Below, one piece after another: positions 44,463 through 53,313 of a stretch of 64,000 nucleotides of DNA. How positions within the stretch are numbered: position 1 is the stretch's first letter; every line of letters begins with the position of its first letter. The stretch is from CAWFYI01 sp963820105 (GTDB lineage: Bacteria > Patescibacteriota > Saccharimonadia > Saccharimonadales > UBA4665): NCBI GenBank assembly GCA_963820105.1, contig CAWFYI010000001.1, positions 186,001 to 250,000 on the forward strand. The letters are read 5' to 3'. The notes under the pieces are model-generated. The model was not told the DNA's origin, searched no databases, and saw nothing but the letters and a program-made list of their open reading frames with translations. The position numbers were made by a program, and so were the translations under genes.

Positions 44463-45914
44463 ATGACTGACGCTCAGCCAGGACCCGAAAAAATGACCGC
44501 CGCTATGGTGGTGGATATGTTTGAGCCGCAGATCGATGAAGTTACGGCCGCCATAGGCCAATCAAAGCAGGCGGAAGACGACGCCCAGGCGGCCCTGGAT
44601 AAGGCGGATGGCAGTGTTGAAGTAGCAAAAGCAAAAAGGGCAGAAAGATTTGATGAATTACGAGATGCGCAGATGGGAACCCGCATCATGGAGTCGCGCC
44701 TGGAGGAAAGGCAGAAGGTTGCCTTGGCCGCTTTGGGGGCTACCGAATCTTCGTCGTCGGAAACTTTCGCGGCACAGACGCGCATAGAAACAGGCGACGA
44801 AGAAGCGGCCGCCGAAGTAATAGAAAAGATACGCGGCGTCAACGAGCAATTATCAGAGGAAGATGCCGCGAACCGGCTTATCGTCATAGGCGCCCTGCCT
44901 GTCGTAAGTCAGGTCGATCCCCCTAACCCTTATCATAACCAGAACGTGGTGTCGTTCGTAGAAGTAGGGGATGACACGCGTCTGGGCATATGGAGGGCGG
45001 CGGGCAGGCATTACGTCAACCTAATGCCAGGCCTGGTCAATCATGTCGGCCTGCCGGACAGCGAAGATAAGATTCCTTTCGGTCACCGAGACGAGACCGG
45101 ATATAACCGGCTGATAGCGGTAGAGCCGCTGGAATTACGTTTCGTAAGCACAGCGCACGAGGTCCAACAACTGGTGCAGGGCCAGGCTCGGCCTTACCCC
45201 AGTAGGTACGGCTCTATAACCGTAGGCTCCAGCGAAACGGACGCCATGGAACCGGCAATCATAACAGGCGAGGCGGTCGATGAGTTCACGAGCTGGTTGG
45301 CCAAGAATGATGCGCTAAGAGTACTGGTTTTCGCGGCGGCGTTCGACCGCGCCGGTGACACGCCGGCCGATGCGGTGCCGAAACTGCCCGAGGGCAGCCG
45401 AGCCCAGGAGCTGGCCCGTGAAGCTTTCAAGGATCGAATCCAGCTCTACGTAGGCGATATCGCGGCCAACAACATCCAGGAACATGTCGAAGTCGAGCGT
45501 ATGCGTGACGACCTTCTATTCTCACGGGAGGTCCAGGAATATATAGGCATATCTGATAATGATCTGGTCGCTTATGTGACCGAAGCCTTGCAGCCCCATG
45601 TGGCCGTTGAGCAGGATGAACACAATAAGGACGCAGTCAACTTCGTGGTTAGAAATACAGGCATGAGAAGCTTTACTACCGCAGAGAGTATGTGCGAGTT
45701 CGTCGATAAAAAATTCGGTGAAGCAGGTTACGGCGAGTACGGCATGGGCTTGATCATGAACGTAATAGCCAGGGACCTTGAGCTCGGTGCCTTACGCGAA
45801 ACACTTGACTACTATTCGGAAGATACACGGTCCGAACGAAGATTCCGCCGCAGGCTTAACGAGGTCATGGAACGCATCGAAACCGACAAGAAGATATGGC
45901 CACACGGCCGCTAA
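44463..45914 (+). CDS. Large hypothetical protein with N-terminal coiled coil
   Basis: 483 residues from the ATG at 44463 (AGGAG at 44452-44456); a TTG two codons earlier is less likely. Residues about 20-110 are helical and heptad-like, rich in Ala, Glu, Gln and Lys. The remaining part is a soluble mixed domain with no motif I recognise; DIAANNIQEHVEVERMRDDLLF and EYGMGLIMNVIARDLELG are well-formed helices. Its GC-rich codons resemble the main chromosome, unlike the flanking cassette genes. It lies between tRNA-Gln remnants. Confidence 0.7.
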   Translation: MTDAQPGPEKMTAAMVVDMFEPQIDEVTAAIGQSKQAEDDAQAALDKADGSVEVAKAKRAERFDELRDAQMGTRIMESRLEERQKVALAALGATESSSSETFAAQTRIETGDEEAAAEVIEKIRGVNEQLSEEDAANRLIVIGALPVVSQVDPPNPYHNQNVVSFVEVGDDTRLGIWRAAGRHYVNLMPGLVNHVGLPDSEDKIPFGHRDETGYNRLIAVEPLELRFVSTAHEVQQLVQGQARPYPSRYGSITVGSSETDAMEPAIITGEAVDEFTSWLAKNDALRVLVFAAAFDRAGDTPADAVPKLPEGSRAQELAREAFKDRIQLYVGDIAANNIQEHVEVERMRDDLLFSREVQEYIGISDNDLVAYVTEALQPHVAVEQDEHNKDAVNFVVRNTGMRSFTTAESMCEFVDKKFGEAGYGEYGMGLIMNVIARDLELGALRETLDYYSEDTRSERRFRRRLNEVMERIETDKKIWPHGR

Positions 45915-45929
45915 ACGAATAATCACGAA

Positions 45930-45946
45930 AATCGTGGCTGGGGATG
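45930..45946 (-). repeat. Partial copy of the tRNA-Gln 3' end
   Basis: Sixteen to seventeen bases identical to the region spanning the tRNA-Gln CCA end (46481-46497), standing alone 12 nt before the stop of the next minus-strand gene. The copy at 43711-43721 is in an equivalent place. Confidence 0.65.
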
Positions 45947-45957
45947 TCGGCCTAGAA

Positions 45958-46461
45958 CTATTTCACAAAGAAATTATAGAAACTCATTATTAATGGGTTA
46001 GCCTTAGAAATTTTGGCCTTGAATTCTTTTGTTAGTTCGAGCGCTCTACCATGATTTTGAGCTGCCAATAGATCGTCGCTAAAATCGTTCAGCTCTTTAT
46101 TCAGGGGGTCATTTTTTAGAACATCAATGTACTTATCACGAAGTGAATTTATAACTTGAAGTGCGTTGGTTCTGTTGTCGCTGAAGGCGGCAGCATCATG
46201 GTTATTATCGACCCCCTCAGCAAAGTATCTCTTCATGCCTTTTACCTGACTTTCAATCTTTTCATATACTTCTTTTTTTCGATGATAGAAGATTATGAGT
46301 TTTTGAATTAGTAAGGCTAAAATCCACCAAAACAGGAAGCTTAGTGACCGACTTGTTCGGAGGGGAGGAATACTTAACGTTAACACCAGAGCTATCACTA
46401 GCATGGCCCACGCATTCGAACCTTTGATTAGATCTTGGAAAAACGAAATAACTGCTGGCAC
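45958..46461 (-). CDS. Membrane protein with cytoplasmic helical domain in a tRNA-Gln cassette
   Basis: 167 residues, GTG start with GAGGAGG a few bases before it. Two helices near the N-terminus (AWAMLVIALVLTLSIPPL and LSFLFWWILALLIQKLIIFY) are followed by about 100 residues of charged helices (KKEVYEKIESQVKGMKRYF onward), likely coiled coil. AT-rich. It begins 25 nt from the CCA end of tRNA-Gln. No family recognised; small membrane effectors of this build are common in phage-defence and toxin cassettes. Confidence 0.65.
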   Translation of the reverse strand: MPAVISFFQDLIKGSNAWAMLVIALVLTLSIPPLRTSRSLSFLFWWILALLIQKLIIFYHRKKEVYEKIESQVKGMKRYFAEGVDNNHDAAAFSDNRTNALQVINSLRDKYIDVLKNDPLNKELNDFSDDLLAAQNHGRALELTKEFKAKISKANPLIMSFYNFFVK

Positions 46462-46485
46462 TCAAACCTCCTCTGATGCAAATCG

Positions 46486-46559
46486 TGGCTGGGGATGCAG
46501 GATTCGAACCTGCGATCACGGAACCAGAACCCGTTGCCTTACCACTTGGCTAATCCCCA
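46486..46559 (-). tRNA. tRNA-Gln (CTG)
   Basis: Acceptor TGGGGAT pairs with ATCCCCA, with the U1-A72 pair usual for tRNA-Gln. The anticodon loop is TTCTGGT (CTG), T-loop TTCGAAT, discriminator G73 and encoded CCA at 46486-46488. A TATAAT lies upstream at 46577-46572. Its 3' end is the presumed insertion site of the cassettes. Confidence 0.95.
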
Positions 46560-46571
46560 ATGCAGGGGTTG

Positions 46572-46577
46572 ATTATA
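46572..46577 (-). promoter_or_regulatory. -10 box of tRNA-Gln
   Basis: TATAAT on the minus strand, 12 nt before the tRNA 5' end. Confidence 0.6.
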
Positions 46578-46713
46578 CGTAAGATTCGACGTTTTGACCA
46601 GAGTTGGCCGGGCATGGCGGCCGTCTGCGCCCATATTATTAAGAATAACCAGGCGTTTAAATCATTGACAACAATATGGTTACGCTATAGAGTCAGGGTT
46701 AGTCGTATACAAG

Positions 46714-47472
46714 ATGAAAAAGCAAAAACAAAACCTAAGAGTTAAGCCTTTGCATCATGCCAAAACCGTAGTTCGGGTCACGCCGAAGTTTGTCCATGGC
46801 ATGGTCGTAGGCGTAGTGCTGGGCGTTTTAGTCGTTGGCAGCCTTCGATACGCGACCACCACCTATGCCGCCGGCAAAACCAATGAATCCAGCTATTGTA
46901 TAGTGAGTGCCACTAGCGTAGATGGCGGGTTAGGAGCGATTAAGTCCTTTACGGTTAAAGACAACGTCGCGACGACGCATTTTAAGGTAACCGGTCCGAA
47001 AGGCTGTTCTGCTGACGTGTCGCTCGCATCCTGGCAGGCTCCTTATGGCAGTACCGACTTCTTGCCACTGAACGATCAAAAACTCCTTTACAAAAAGACG
47101 ACTAGCTTCACCCCGGGCAACTATTCCATGAGCATACAGACTGCCGATTGTGATTATCAGATTGACGTAGTGCGGGGCTCAAGTGCTACGGCGGCCGATG
47201 GCTCGCCTAATTATGCAGGCGGTCAGCTGGTGGATTTCCTACAGCAACATGTCAAGGCATGCGAGCCGCCGGTCACTCCTCCAGCCACTAATACACCCAA
47301 AGCGACACCGACTAAGACATCCGCGCCCATTAGTACTGCCGCTCCTACGACGCTGGTCAATACCGGACCGGGAGCAGTAGTCATCATCGGATTACTGGCA
47401 GTAGCCTCCGGCTACGTCTTCCATATGAGGCACCTGCACCGAAAACATAGGCGCAGATCATCACACCACTAG
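46714..47472 (+). CDS. Exported surface protein with LVNTGPG sorting-like signal
   Basis: 252 residues. An N-terminal helix (GMVVGVVLGVLVVGSLRYATTTYAA) acts as signal peptide or anchor. The outer domain is about 130 residues, with Cys pairs (SSYCIV, GCSAD, DCDYQ, KACEPP). A Thr/Pro/Ala-rich stalk follows, then LVNTGPG, a hydrophobic helix and a basic tail (HRKHRRR), the layout of a sortase substrate with Val in place of the usual Pro. TTGACA lies at 46665-46670. Probably exposed on the cell surface. Confidence 0.78.
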   Translation: MKKQKQNLRVKPLHHAKTVVRVTPKFVHGMVVGVVLGVLVVGSLRYATTTYAAGKTNESSYCIVSATSVDGGLGAIKSFTVKDNVATTHFKVTGPKGCSADVSLASWQAPYGSTDFLPLNDQKLLYKKTTSFTPGNYSMSIQTADCDYQIDVVRGSSATAADGSPNYAGGQLVDFLQQHVKACEPPVTPPATNTPKATPTKTSAPISTAAPTTLVNTGPGAVVIIGLLAVASGYVFHMRHLHRKHRRRSSHH

Positions 47473-47517
47473 CGTCGATTATGCTACAATTGGTGCATTA
47501 ACAATTTGAGTATAAAG

Positions 47518-47667
47518 AGTGCGGAGAGAGATCTAGCTCGTCGACCCGCCGGCAACCTACCCATATAACAAGGGCAAGGTGCTCCGTCTAGCCCAGCTCT
47601 AAGGCCGGGGAAGATATGTAAGATGCGTATCCTTTCCGAACCTTAAAGGCGAAGAAAGGATTTTTTA
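47518..47667 (+). promoter_or_regulatory. SAM riboswitch (SAM-I/SAM-IV clan) with overlapping terminator and Shine-Dalgarno
   Basis: P1 pairs CGGAG (47522-47526) with CTCCG (47582-47586). Inside are the conserved GCCGGCAACC (47548-47557), then a P3 formed by the following CCTACCC and GGG, and AAGGTGC (47576-47582), the typical SAM-clan core. The expression platform is ATCCTTTC (47629-47636) paired with GAAAGGAT (47654-47661) and a run of six T. The same arm holds the AGGA 7 nt before the metK ATG, so closing the hairpin could stop transcription and hide the ribosome-binding site. The exact subclass is uncertain. Confidence 0.85.
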
Positions 47668-48804
47668 ATGCAAGACGCCAAGCAATATTTCTTTACCAGC
47701 GAATCAGTGTGCGCCGGGCACCCGGACAAGGTCTGCGACGCCATCAGCGACGCCATCTTGGACGCCGCGCTTGAACAGGATCCCGACAGCCGCACCGGTA
47801 TAGAAACCGTGGTGGGCGCTAACAAGATCGCGCTGTTCGGCGAAATCAAGACCAAGGCCGACCTGAACTTCGAGAAAATCGCGCGAGACAAGATAAAGAA
47901 GCTAGGCTACACCGTGCCTGGATGGGGCTTCAGTTTTAACGAATCCGAATTCAGCAATGACGTGCACCGGCAGTCGCCGGAAATCTCCATGGGCGTAGAC
48001 CGCGAGGGCGGCGAGGTCATCGGCGCCGGCGACCAGGGCATGATGTTCGGCTTCGCTTGCGACGAGACTCCTGAGCTCATGCCCCTGCCCATCGCGCTGG
48101 CCCACGCGCTGACCAGACGGATCGACGAGGCGCGCGAAACCAAGGATCTGCCATGGCTACGGCCCGACGGCAAGGCCCAGGTGACGGTCAAGTATGATAA
48201 CGGTCGCACTTCTGTCGAAAAGCTGGTGCTGGCCCTGGCACACGATGAAAAAACCACGTCTGAGCAGGTAAGGGCCGAGGCCATGGAAAAGATTGTTAAG
48301 CCTGTGCTGGGCAAGTACAAATTCGACCTTCCGGCAGACGACAGCATAATCATCAACGGCACCGGGCTGTGGCACATACCGGGGCCGGAAAGCGATGCCG
48401 GTCTGACCGGGCGCAAGATCGTGGTCGACACCTACGGCGGCTACGCACGGGTCGGCGGCGGCGCGTTCAGCGGCAAGGATCCCAGCAAGGTGGACCGCTC
48501 CGGCGCTTACGCCGCGCGCTACATCGCCAAGAACATCGTGGCCGCGGGCTATGCCAAGAAATGCGAGGTCGGCCTGGCCTACGTAATCGGCCAGCCCCAG
48601 CCGCTGATGCAAACCATCGACTGCTTCGGCACAGCGACTATCAGCCAGAATAAGCTGCACGAATTCAAGGACAAACTAGTTGACACGTCGGTAAGGGGAA
48701 TAATTGAGACGCTGGATCTGCGCCGTCCGATTTACAGCCAGACATCAGCCTACGGACACTTCGGCAAGCCCGGCCTGCCTTGGGAACAGATCGCCAAAGC
48801 CTAG
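47668..48804 (+). CDS. metK: S-adenosylmethionine synthase
   Basis: 378 residues. ESVCAGHPDKVCDAISDAILD (ATP-binding N-terminus), GAGDQGMMFGFACDETPE (signature 1) and GGGAFSGKDPSKVDRSGAYAARY (signature 2) are intact. It makes SAM from methionine and ATP. The riboswitch upstream senses the product, closing a feedback loop. SAM feeds TrmD and other methyltransferases. Confidence 0.97.
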   Translation: MQDAKQYFFTSESVCAGHPDKVCDAISDAILDAALEQDPDSRTGIETVVGANKIALFGEIKTKADLNFEKIARDKIKKLGYTVPGWGFSFNESEFSNDVHRQSPEISMGVDREGGEVIGAGDQGMMFGFACDETPELMPLPIALAHALTRRIDEARETKDLPWLRPDGKAQVTVKYDNGRTSVEKLVLALAHDEKTTSEQVRAEAMEKIVKPVLGKYKFDLPADDSIIINGTGLWHIPGPESDAGLTGRKIVVDTYGGYARVGGGAFSGKDPSKVDRSGAYAARYIAKNIVAAGYAKKCEVGLAYVIGQPQPLMQTIDCFGTATISQNKLHEFKDKLVDTSVRGIIETLDLRRPIYSQTSAYGHFGKPGLPWEQIAKA

Positions 48805-48855
48805 CCAGTGCCCCCATAGTTTGCATTAATATCTATTTTATGATATTAATTACCT

Positions 48856-49428
48856 ATGGGTGTATATCTAGAATCATGGACGCCTTATAGATTTCGGCCA
48901 TATTATGAACTTGGCGGAGAACAGGGCAAGTATGACGAAAGCGCGTATACGGAAGAACTCCATGAGCGGAACCTGAAATTGCTCGAACGCACTATGGATG
49001 TCCATGCGGACGGAGGCGAAAAGACGCCGTGGCTTACCAGCGGCATAGGTGTGGTCGCCGTGGAGCGCTCTGATGAAGAATTTGATTTTACAAGCGTCTG
49101 CCTGGCCGACGATAGAGGAGACTTTGCGCAAAGGCTTCATTTCTTGCGCCAGGACGTGACCGTGCACCCCGAAAGAGGACTCAAGGCGCGTACACGGACG
49201 TATCCGACATTGAGACGCATGGCAGGACTGTTTACCAGCTCTGATGCCGCTTGGGCGTTGATGTACCCTACTCTGACCCACGATCCTGAGCAGGCCTCTG
49301 CCCATATGAAAGAGTGGTTAGAGGCTACGCACGAGCTTGAACCCGCGACCGCCCAGGGCCTGAAAGAGATATTTCCTCTAAGGCCTACTGCGCTTAAGCA
49401 CTGGGTCGGGGTCAGGTTGGACGACTAA
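48856..49428 (+). CDS. Hypothetical protein
   Basis: 190 residues, soluble, family not recognised. It starts MGVYLESWTPYRFRPYYELGG and has a helical, charged middle (EELHERNLKLLERTMDVHAD). A TATGAT box 11 nt before the ATG is the only promoter-like sequence. It ends 2 nt before the stop of the convergent ABC permease gene. Confidence 0.6.
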   Translation: MGVYLESWTPYRFRPYYELGGEQGKYDESAYTEELHERNLKLLERTMDVHADGGEKTPWLTSGIGVVAVERSDEEFDFTSVCLADDRGDFAQRLHFLRQDVTVHPERGLKARTRTYPTLRRMAGLFTSSDAAWALMYPTLTHDPEQASAHMKEWLEATHELEPATAQGLKEIFPLRPTALKHWVGVRLDD

Positions 49429-49430
49429 GC

Positions 49431-50228
49431 CTAGTCCAGGTCGCGGCGGCGGAAGACCGTATACGATAATATGCCGCAGACTGCGATGACCGCTACGAAG
49501 TAAAGCGCGCTGGTCCAGTGATAAGTCTGGCGCAGGATGGCCTCGGACTGGAAGTAATGGAATGGGAAAACTTTGCTGGGTCCGCTTAGCCAGTGGACGG
49601 TGCCGGCCAGCGAGCTGATGATGTAGCCGCCAAAGCCGATCAGCGATGCCACGCCAATGGCGGCGCCGCGGGCCCGGCCGGTGGCGGACAGCAGGAAGGC
49701 CACACTGCCGGTGCAATAGGCCAGAAGGAAACTGTTGACGGTGGCCAGCGCTATCGCTGAGGATGGCACGCCGTCCAGCTGGAAAAGCCGGGCGCATACC
49801 ACCACCGTCACCAGCGCCACCGCCGAGACCGCGGCCAGCACCAGAGTTCCGGCTATGATTTTGCCAATAAGCACCTTACTGCGCGACACCGGACGGGCTA
49901 ACACCGTTTCGAGCGTGGCGTCCTTCTCTTCGCTGGCGATCAGCGAACTTCCCAAAGCCACGGCAAGCATCGTTAACAGCAACGGCAGCAACAGGAAGAA
50001 GATCTGGCTGTTCAGGTAACCGACTGGCGAGAAGAAGTCGGCACTGCCGCCGAACAGGCCCAGGGCGGCCTTGGGCAGGCTTGCTAAGCTCTTCTCGAGC
50101 GCGTCGCCGGCGCTCTTGAAGCTTGGATAGAACACCAGGGTTATGAATATGAAACTGGCCACGCCGACGGACCACCAGACGGTACTCCAGCGTCTTTGCC
50201 ACAGGGTCCACTTAACTACAGGGCGCAT
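49431..50228 (-). CDS. ABC-2 type permease
   Basis: 265 residues from the ATG at 50228, chosen because GAGGGG lies upstream and the ATG follows the ATPase stop by 1 nt; a longer start at 50252 would overlap the ATPase. Six helices with a first large loop containing ALGSSLIASEEKDATLETVLARPVSRSKVLIGK, typical of ABC-2 permeases. It pairs with the ATPase encoded just upstream. Substrate unknown. Confidence 0.88.
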   Translation of the reverse strand: MRPVVKWTLWQRRWSTVWWSVGVASFIFITLVFYPSFKSAGDALEKSLASLPKAALGLFGGSADFFSPVGYLNSQIFFLLLPLLLTMLAVALGSSLIASEEKDATLETVLARPVSRSKVLIGKIIAGTLVLAAVSAVALVTVVVCARLFQLDGVPSSAIALATVNSFLLAYCTGSVAFLLSATGRARGAAIGVASLIGFGGYIISSLAGTVHWLSGPSKVFPFHYFQSEAILRQTYHWTSALYFVAVIAVCGILSYTVFRRRDLD

Positions 50229-50229
50229 A

Positions 50230-51174
50230 TTACTCGTCCCCTCTGGCGTCATCAGGGCCGTCGTCAGCGCCGGCCTTACCGCTATAAAAGCGCATGAACA
50301 TTTCTTCGAGGTCTAGCTGGCGGACCTCTAGATTGGTCACTTTGTACTTGGACAGCTCGCCCAGCAGGGGCGAGAGTTCGCCGTGGATGTGGACGCGCAC
50401 GCCGTTGTCGCCGGTACCGGTAGCCTTGACGCCCTTAATGGCGCGGAGTTTGGCCAATGGTGGTTTTTCAGCGAAGGTCACGTCCAGGGTGTGGGCGGCC
50501 TCCTTGGCCATCTCGTTGATGTCGCGCTCCACCACCAGCTTGCCTTCGCGGATAATGCCTACGCGGTCGCAGATGCGCTGGACCTCGCTCAAGATATGGC
50601 TGCTCATGAACACGGCGGCGCCGCGCTCGCCGGATTCCTTCAGCAGATCGTAGAAAGCTTCCTGCATCAACGGGTCGAGGCCGCTGGACGGCTCATCCAT
50701 TATCAATATGTCCGGCTGGTGCATGAAGGTTTGGATGATGCCGACCTTCTGCTTGTTGCCGCGGCTTAAGTCGCCGAGCCGCTTATCGAGCTGGGGCTTG
50801 AAGCGCTTGATAAGTTCGCGCCGGTATGCGCCGGAGTCGCCGCCCTGGAGCTCGCTCATATAATCAAGGAACTGGTCTCCGGTCATCTTTTCGAACATGG
50901 CCATGTCGCTGGACAGATAGCCGACGGAACGCTTGATCCTCACGCTGTCCGCGACTATATCCATGCCCATTATGGTAGCCGAGCCCGAAGTCGGCTGGAT
51001 GAAGTTCATAAGCATGCGGATGGTGGTACTCTTGCCGGCGCCGTTCGGCCCCAGGAAGCCATAGACCTCGCCGGCCTTTATGTCCAGGTCCAGGTCGTGC
51101 AGGGCGTAGAAGTCAGTACCCTTGTAGCGTTTGCTTAGGCCTTTGCAAGATATTGCTACGTCGCCGGTCTTCAT
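50230..51174 (-). CDS. ABC transporter ATPase of an ABC-2 exporter
   Basis: 314 residues. Walker A GPNGAGKSTT, Q-loop YLSSDMAMFEKMTG, signature LSRGNKQKVG, Walker B ILIMDEPSSGLDPL and the H-loop FMSSHILSEV. The C-terminal 90 residues resemble the regulatory tail of drug or bacitracin exporters. With the downstream permease it forms a complete export system. Confidence 0.93.
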   Translation of the reverse strand: MKTGDVAISCKGLSKRYKGTDFYALHDLDLDIKAGEVYGFLGPNGAGKSTTIRMLMNFIQPTSGSATIMGMDIVADSVRIKRSVGYLSSDMAMFEKMTGDQFLDYMSELQGGDSGAYRRELIKRFKPQLDKRLGDLSRGNKQKVGIIQTFMHQPDILIMDEPSSGLDPLMQEAFYDLLKESGERGAAVFMSSHILSEVQRICDRVGIIREGKLVVERDINEMAKEAAHTLDVTFAEKPPLAKLRAIKGVKATGTGDNGVRVHIHGELSPLLGELSKYKVTNLEVRQLDLEEMFMRFYSGKAGADDGPDDARGDE

Positions 51175-51271
51175 GGTTACATTATAACCATATTAATTAA
51201 AAGATAATTAAGTACAACGGATTTTGTTTGGCGCCGTCATGCATGCCAGCCTATAATGAGCTTAACGAATC

Positions 51272-51586
51272 ATGACGGACACAGACGATATAACCAACCG
51301 GCAACTACTGGACGCGATGACGCAGCAACTAGGGGTCATAACCGACAATATGGTCACGAAGAAAGACCTTCAGAACGAACTAAAGCGTTTCGCCACGAAG
51401 GATGACCTAAAACGCTTTGCCACCAAGGACGACCTGAAGAGCGCGGAAGCAAGACTACAGCGCAGTATCAGATCATCGCATAGCATAAATGTAGGGCACC
51501 ATCTGGAAACCCGGTCCATGATAGGCGACCTTTACCGCGAAACCAAGAGCTTGCGCGAAAGTTCGCCCTTCAGCAAAGCCGACTAG
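51272..51586 (+). CDS. Small coiled-coil protein
   Basis: 104 residues. A 9-10 residue unit, KRFATKDDLK, is repeated, forming a coiled coil from about 25 to 70, with an acidic N-terminus. No catalytic motif. TATAAT at 51252-51257 is 14 nt upstream. Its stop overlaps that of the convergent rarA by 4 bp (CTAG). A protein of similar build is at 54956. Confidence 0.6.
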   Translation: MTDTDDITNRQLLDAMTQQLGVITDNMVTKKDLQNELKRFATKDDLKRFATKDDLKSAEARLQRSIRSSHSINVGHHLETRSMIGDLYRETKSLRESSPFSKAD

Positions 51587-52767
51587 TCAAAAAGGTTCAG
51601 GTCTTTGAGCTCTTCCGGCAGGAAGCCCTCCGGATGTTTGAAGCCGGCCTGCCACTTGGCGCCTTTGCCGTAGCCTAAGTCCTTCATCAGCTTGGTGGGT
51701 GCGTTGCGCAGATGCAAGGGAACGGGTAAGTCAGGGTATTCCTTGGCTGCTGAGAGTGCGGCGGACATGGCGTCGGCTACCTGGCGCGACTTAGGAGCCT
51801 TGGCCATCACGGCCGCGCAGTGGAACAGGTTGTACTGCGCCTCGGGCAGGCCGATGCGCTCCACGGCAAGGAAGGTTGATACTGCCACGTTCAGAGCCGC
51901 AGGCGCGGCCAGGCCGATGTCCTCGGAAGCGAAGACGACCATGCGCCGCGCGATGAATTTCGGATCCTCGCCGGCCTTCAGCATGCGCGCCAGGTAGTAC
52001 ATGGCGGCTGTGGCGTCCGATCCGCGCATGGATTTAATGAAAGCGCTGATGACGTTGTAATGGTACTCGCCTTTCTTGTCGTAGCCGGGTACTCTGGACT
52101 GCGCAGCATTTTCTATCACCTCCGGCGTTATGGTCTTCCTGCCCGCCAGCTGGGCGGCCAGCTCCAGATTGCCAAGCGCCACGCGTGCGTCGCCGCCGGA
52201 TAATTCGGCCAGCAAGTCTATGCTCCCCACCGGCAGCTTATTAAGATTTAATTTCTCGTGCCGCGCAGCCTTCTTAATAATTTTAATGATTTCATCTTTT
52301 TTTAATGGTTCCAGTACCAGGACGCGCGACCGGCTTAATAAAGGATTAATGACTTCGAAGCTGGGGTTCTCGGTGGTGGCGCCGATTAGGACAATCGTAC
52401 CGTCCTCCACATGCGGCAGGAAGGCGTCCTGCTGGGCCTTGTTGAAACGGTGGATTTCGTCGACGAACAGGATGGTCTGCATGCCCAGACGCCGGTTCTC
52501 TTCAGCGCGGCCAATCACTTTCACCACGTCGGCCTTGCCGGCAGCCACGGCGGAGAGCTCCGCGAACTCAACGCCGGTCTCGTTAGCGATTATGCGCGCT
52601 AGGGTGGTCTTGCCGCTGCCCGGCGGCCCCCACAGGATCAGCGACGCGGGCTGCCCATGCTCCACCATCTCCCGGATAATCTTACCCTCGCTTACCAAAT
52701 GCTCCTGGCCGACTATGTCGTCCAGTTTCTGCGGCCGCAGCCGTTCTGCCAAAGGTCTCGTCTCCAT
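51583..52767 (-). CDS. rarA: Replication-associated recombination protein RarA (AAA+)
   Basis: 394 residues from the ATG at 52767. METRPLAERLRPQKLDDIVGQEHLV is the family N-terminus. Walker A GPPGSGKTTLA, Walker B LFVDEIHRF, sensor 1 GATTENPSFEV and the C-terminal RGSDATAAMYYLARML segment are present. It acts at stalled replication forks. TATAAT (minus strand, 52779-52774) ends 6 nt before this ATG, favouring it over the upstream start at 52794. Confidence 0.93.
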   Translation of the reverse strand: METRPLAERLRPQKLDDIVGQEHLVSEGKIIREMVEHGQPASLILWGPPGSGKTTLARIIANETGVEFAELSAVAAGKADVVKVIGRAEENRRLGMQTILFVDEIHRFNKAQQDAFLPHVEDGTIVLIGATTENPSFEVINPLLSRSRVLVLEPLKKDEIIKIIKKAARHEKLNLNKLPVGSIDLLAELSGGDARVALGNLELAAQLAGRKTITPEVIENAAQSRVPGYDKKGEYHYNVISAFIKSMRGSDATAAMYYLARMLKAGEDPKFIARRMVVFASEDIGLAAPAALNVAVSTFLAVERIGLPEAQYNLFHCAAVMAKAPKSRQVADAMSAALSAAKEYPDLPVPLHLRNAPTKLMKDLGYGKGAKWQAGFKHPEGFLPEELKDLNLFD

Positions 52768-52817
52768 ACCTTCATTATATAGCCATATGGCCATCCGTAC
52801 TTATCTGCGCCAGTTTC

Positions 52818-52845
52818 TTGATAAAATCTTATAAAAGTGTATAAT
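52818..52845 (+). promoter_or_regulatory. Promoter of the gene at 52856
   Basis: TTGATA (52818-52823) and TATAAT (52840-52845), 16-nt spacer, 10 nt before the ATG. It is back to back with the rarA promoter. Confidence 0.65.
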
Positions 52846-52855
52846 ATTATTAATC

Positions 52856-53284
52856 ATGGCATTAGGAAGAGTATCCGTGCTGGTTGAAGGTTTACGTTCG
52901 CTTGAAGTTCCGCGGGAAACCAGCGAAATTGAGGCTGAGCGCATCGCCCGGCGGGTTGCCAGAGGCGTACGCTTTTTGAAAATTACAGAATGGCCGGTCA
53001 CTGGCGACCGGTTCGGGCTTCGTCGTACACAGCATGCCCAAGAGGTCTATGCCGCAGCGGCCGGATTGCTGGCTGAAGGGGGCGTGGAAATCGAAGTGCA
53101 CCAGTTCAGCGAGCCTAGACAACAGTCTCAAGCGGGCAATGGCTTTGCATATTGGCACGCTTGGGAAGAACCCGGCGACCAGGTATTCGTTAAATCCATT
53201 GACGGCGAGGAAGTGCGGCGCGAGAGGATTCCGCAGACCATGAAGGGTCACCTGGCCCGGCTTTACCCGCCGGAAGAGGGTTAG
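52856..53284 (+). CDS. Hypothetical protein
   Basis: 142 residues, soluble. A helical, Arg/Glu-rich N-terminal half (PRETSEIEAERIARRVARG) precedes a segment with GFAYWHAWEEPGDQVFVKS. No family recognised. Clear promoter upstream and host-like codon use support a real gene. Confidence 0.6.
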   Translation: MALGRVSVLVEGLRSLEVPRETSEIEAERIARRVARGVRFLKITEWPVTGDRFGLRRTQHAQEVYAAAAGLLAEGGVEIEVHQFSEPRQQSQAGNGFAYWHAWEEPGDQVFVKSIDGEEVRRERIPQTMKGHLARLYPPEEG

Positions 53285-53313
53285 GCAAGGGCGCCATCAG
53301 CTATAATCGTAAG

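Larger units (their letters stand above)
43711..46500. mobile_element. Series of accessory cassettes inserted at tRNA-Gln
   Basis: The 3' end of tRNA-Gln(CTG), read on the plus strand as AATCGTGGCTGGGG and similar, recurs at 43711, 45930 and 46481, and a longer 3' half is at 44338-44390. Between the copies lie three genes: two AT-rich minus-strand membrane-protein genes and one GC-rich plus-strand gene. In the two AT-rich units the tRNA-like end is followed by a TCGG and then within 15 nt by the gene's stop. This is the pattern left by repeated integration at a tRNA 3' end. No integrase is present. Confidence 0.6.

Noticed and set aside
47518..47667. T-box or glutamine riboswitch
   Set aside because: The GGCAACC and AAGGTGC core with P1 belongs to the SAM clan, and the gene is metK.
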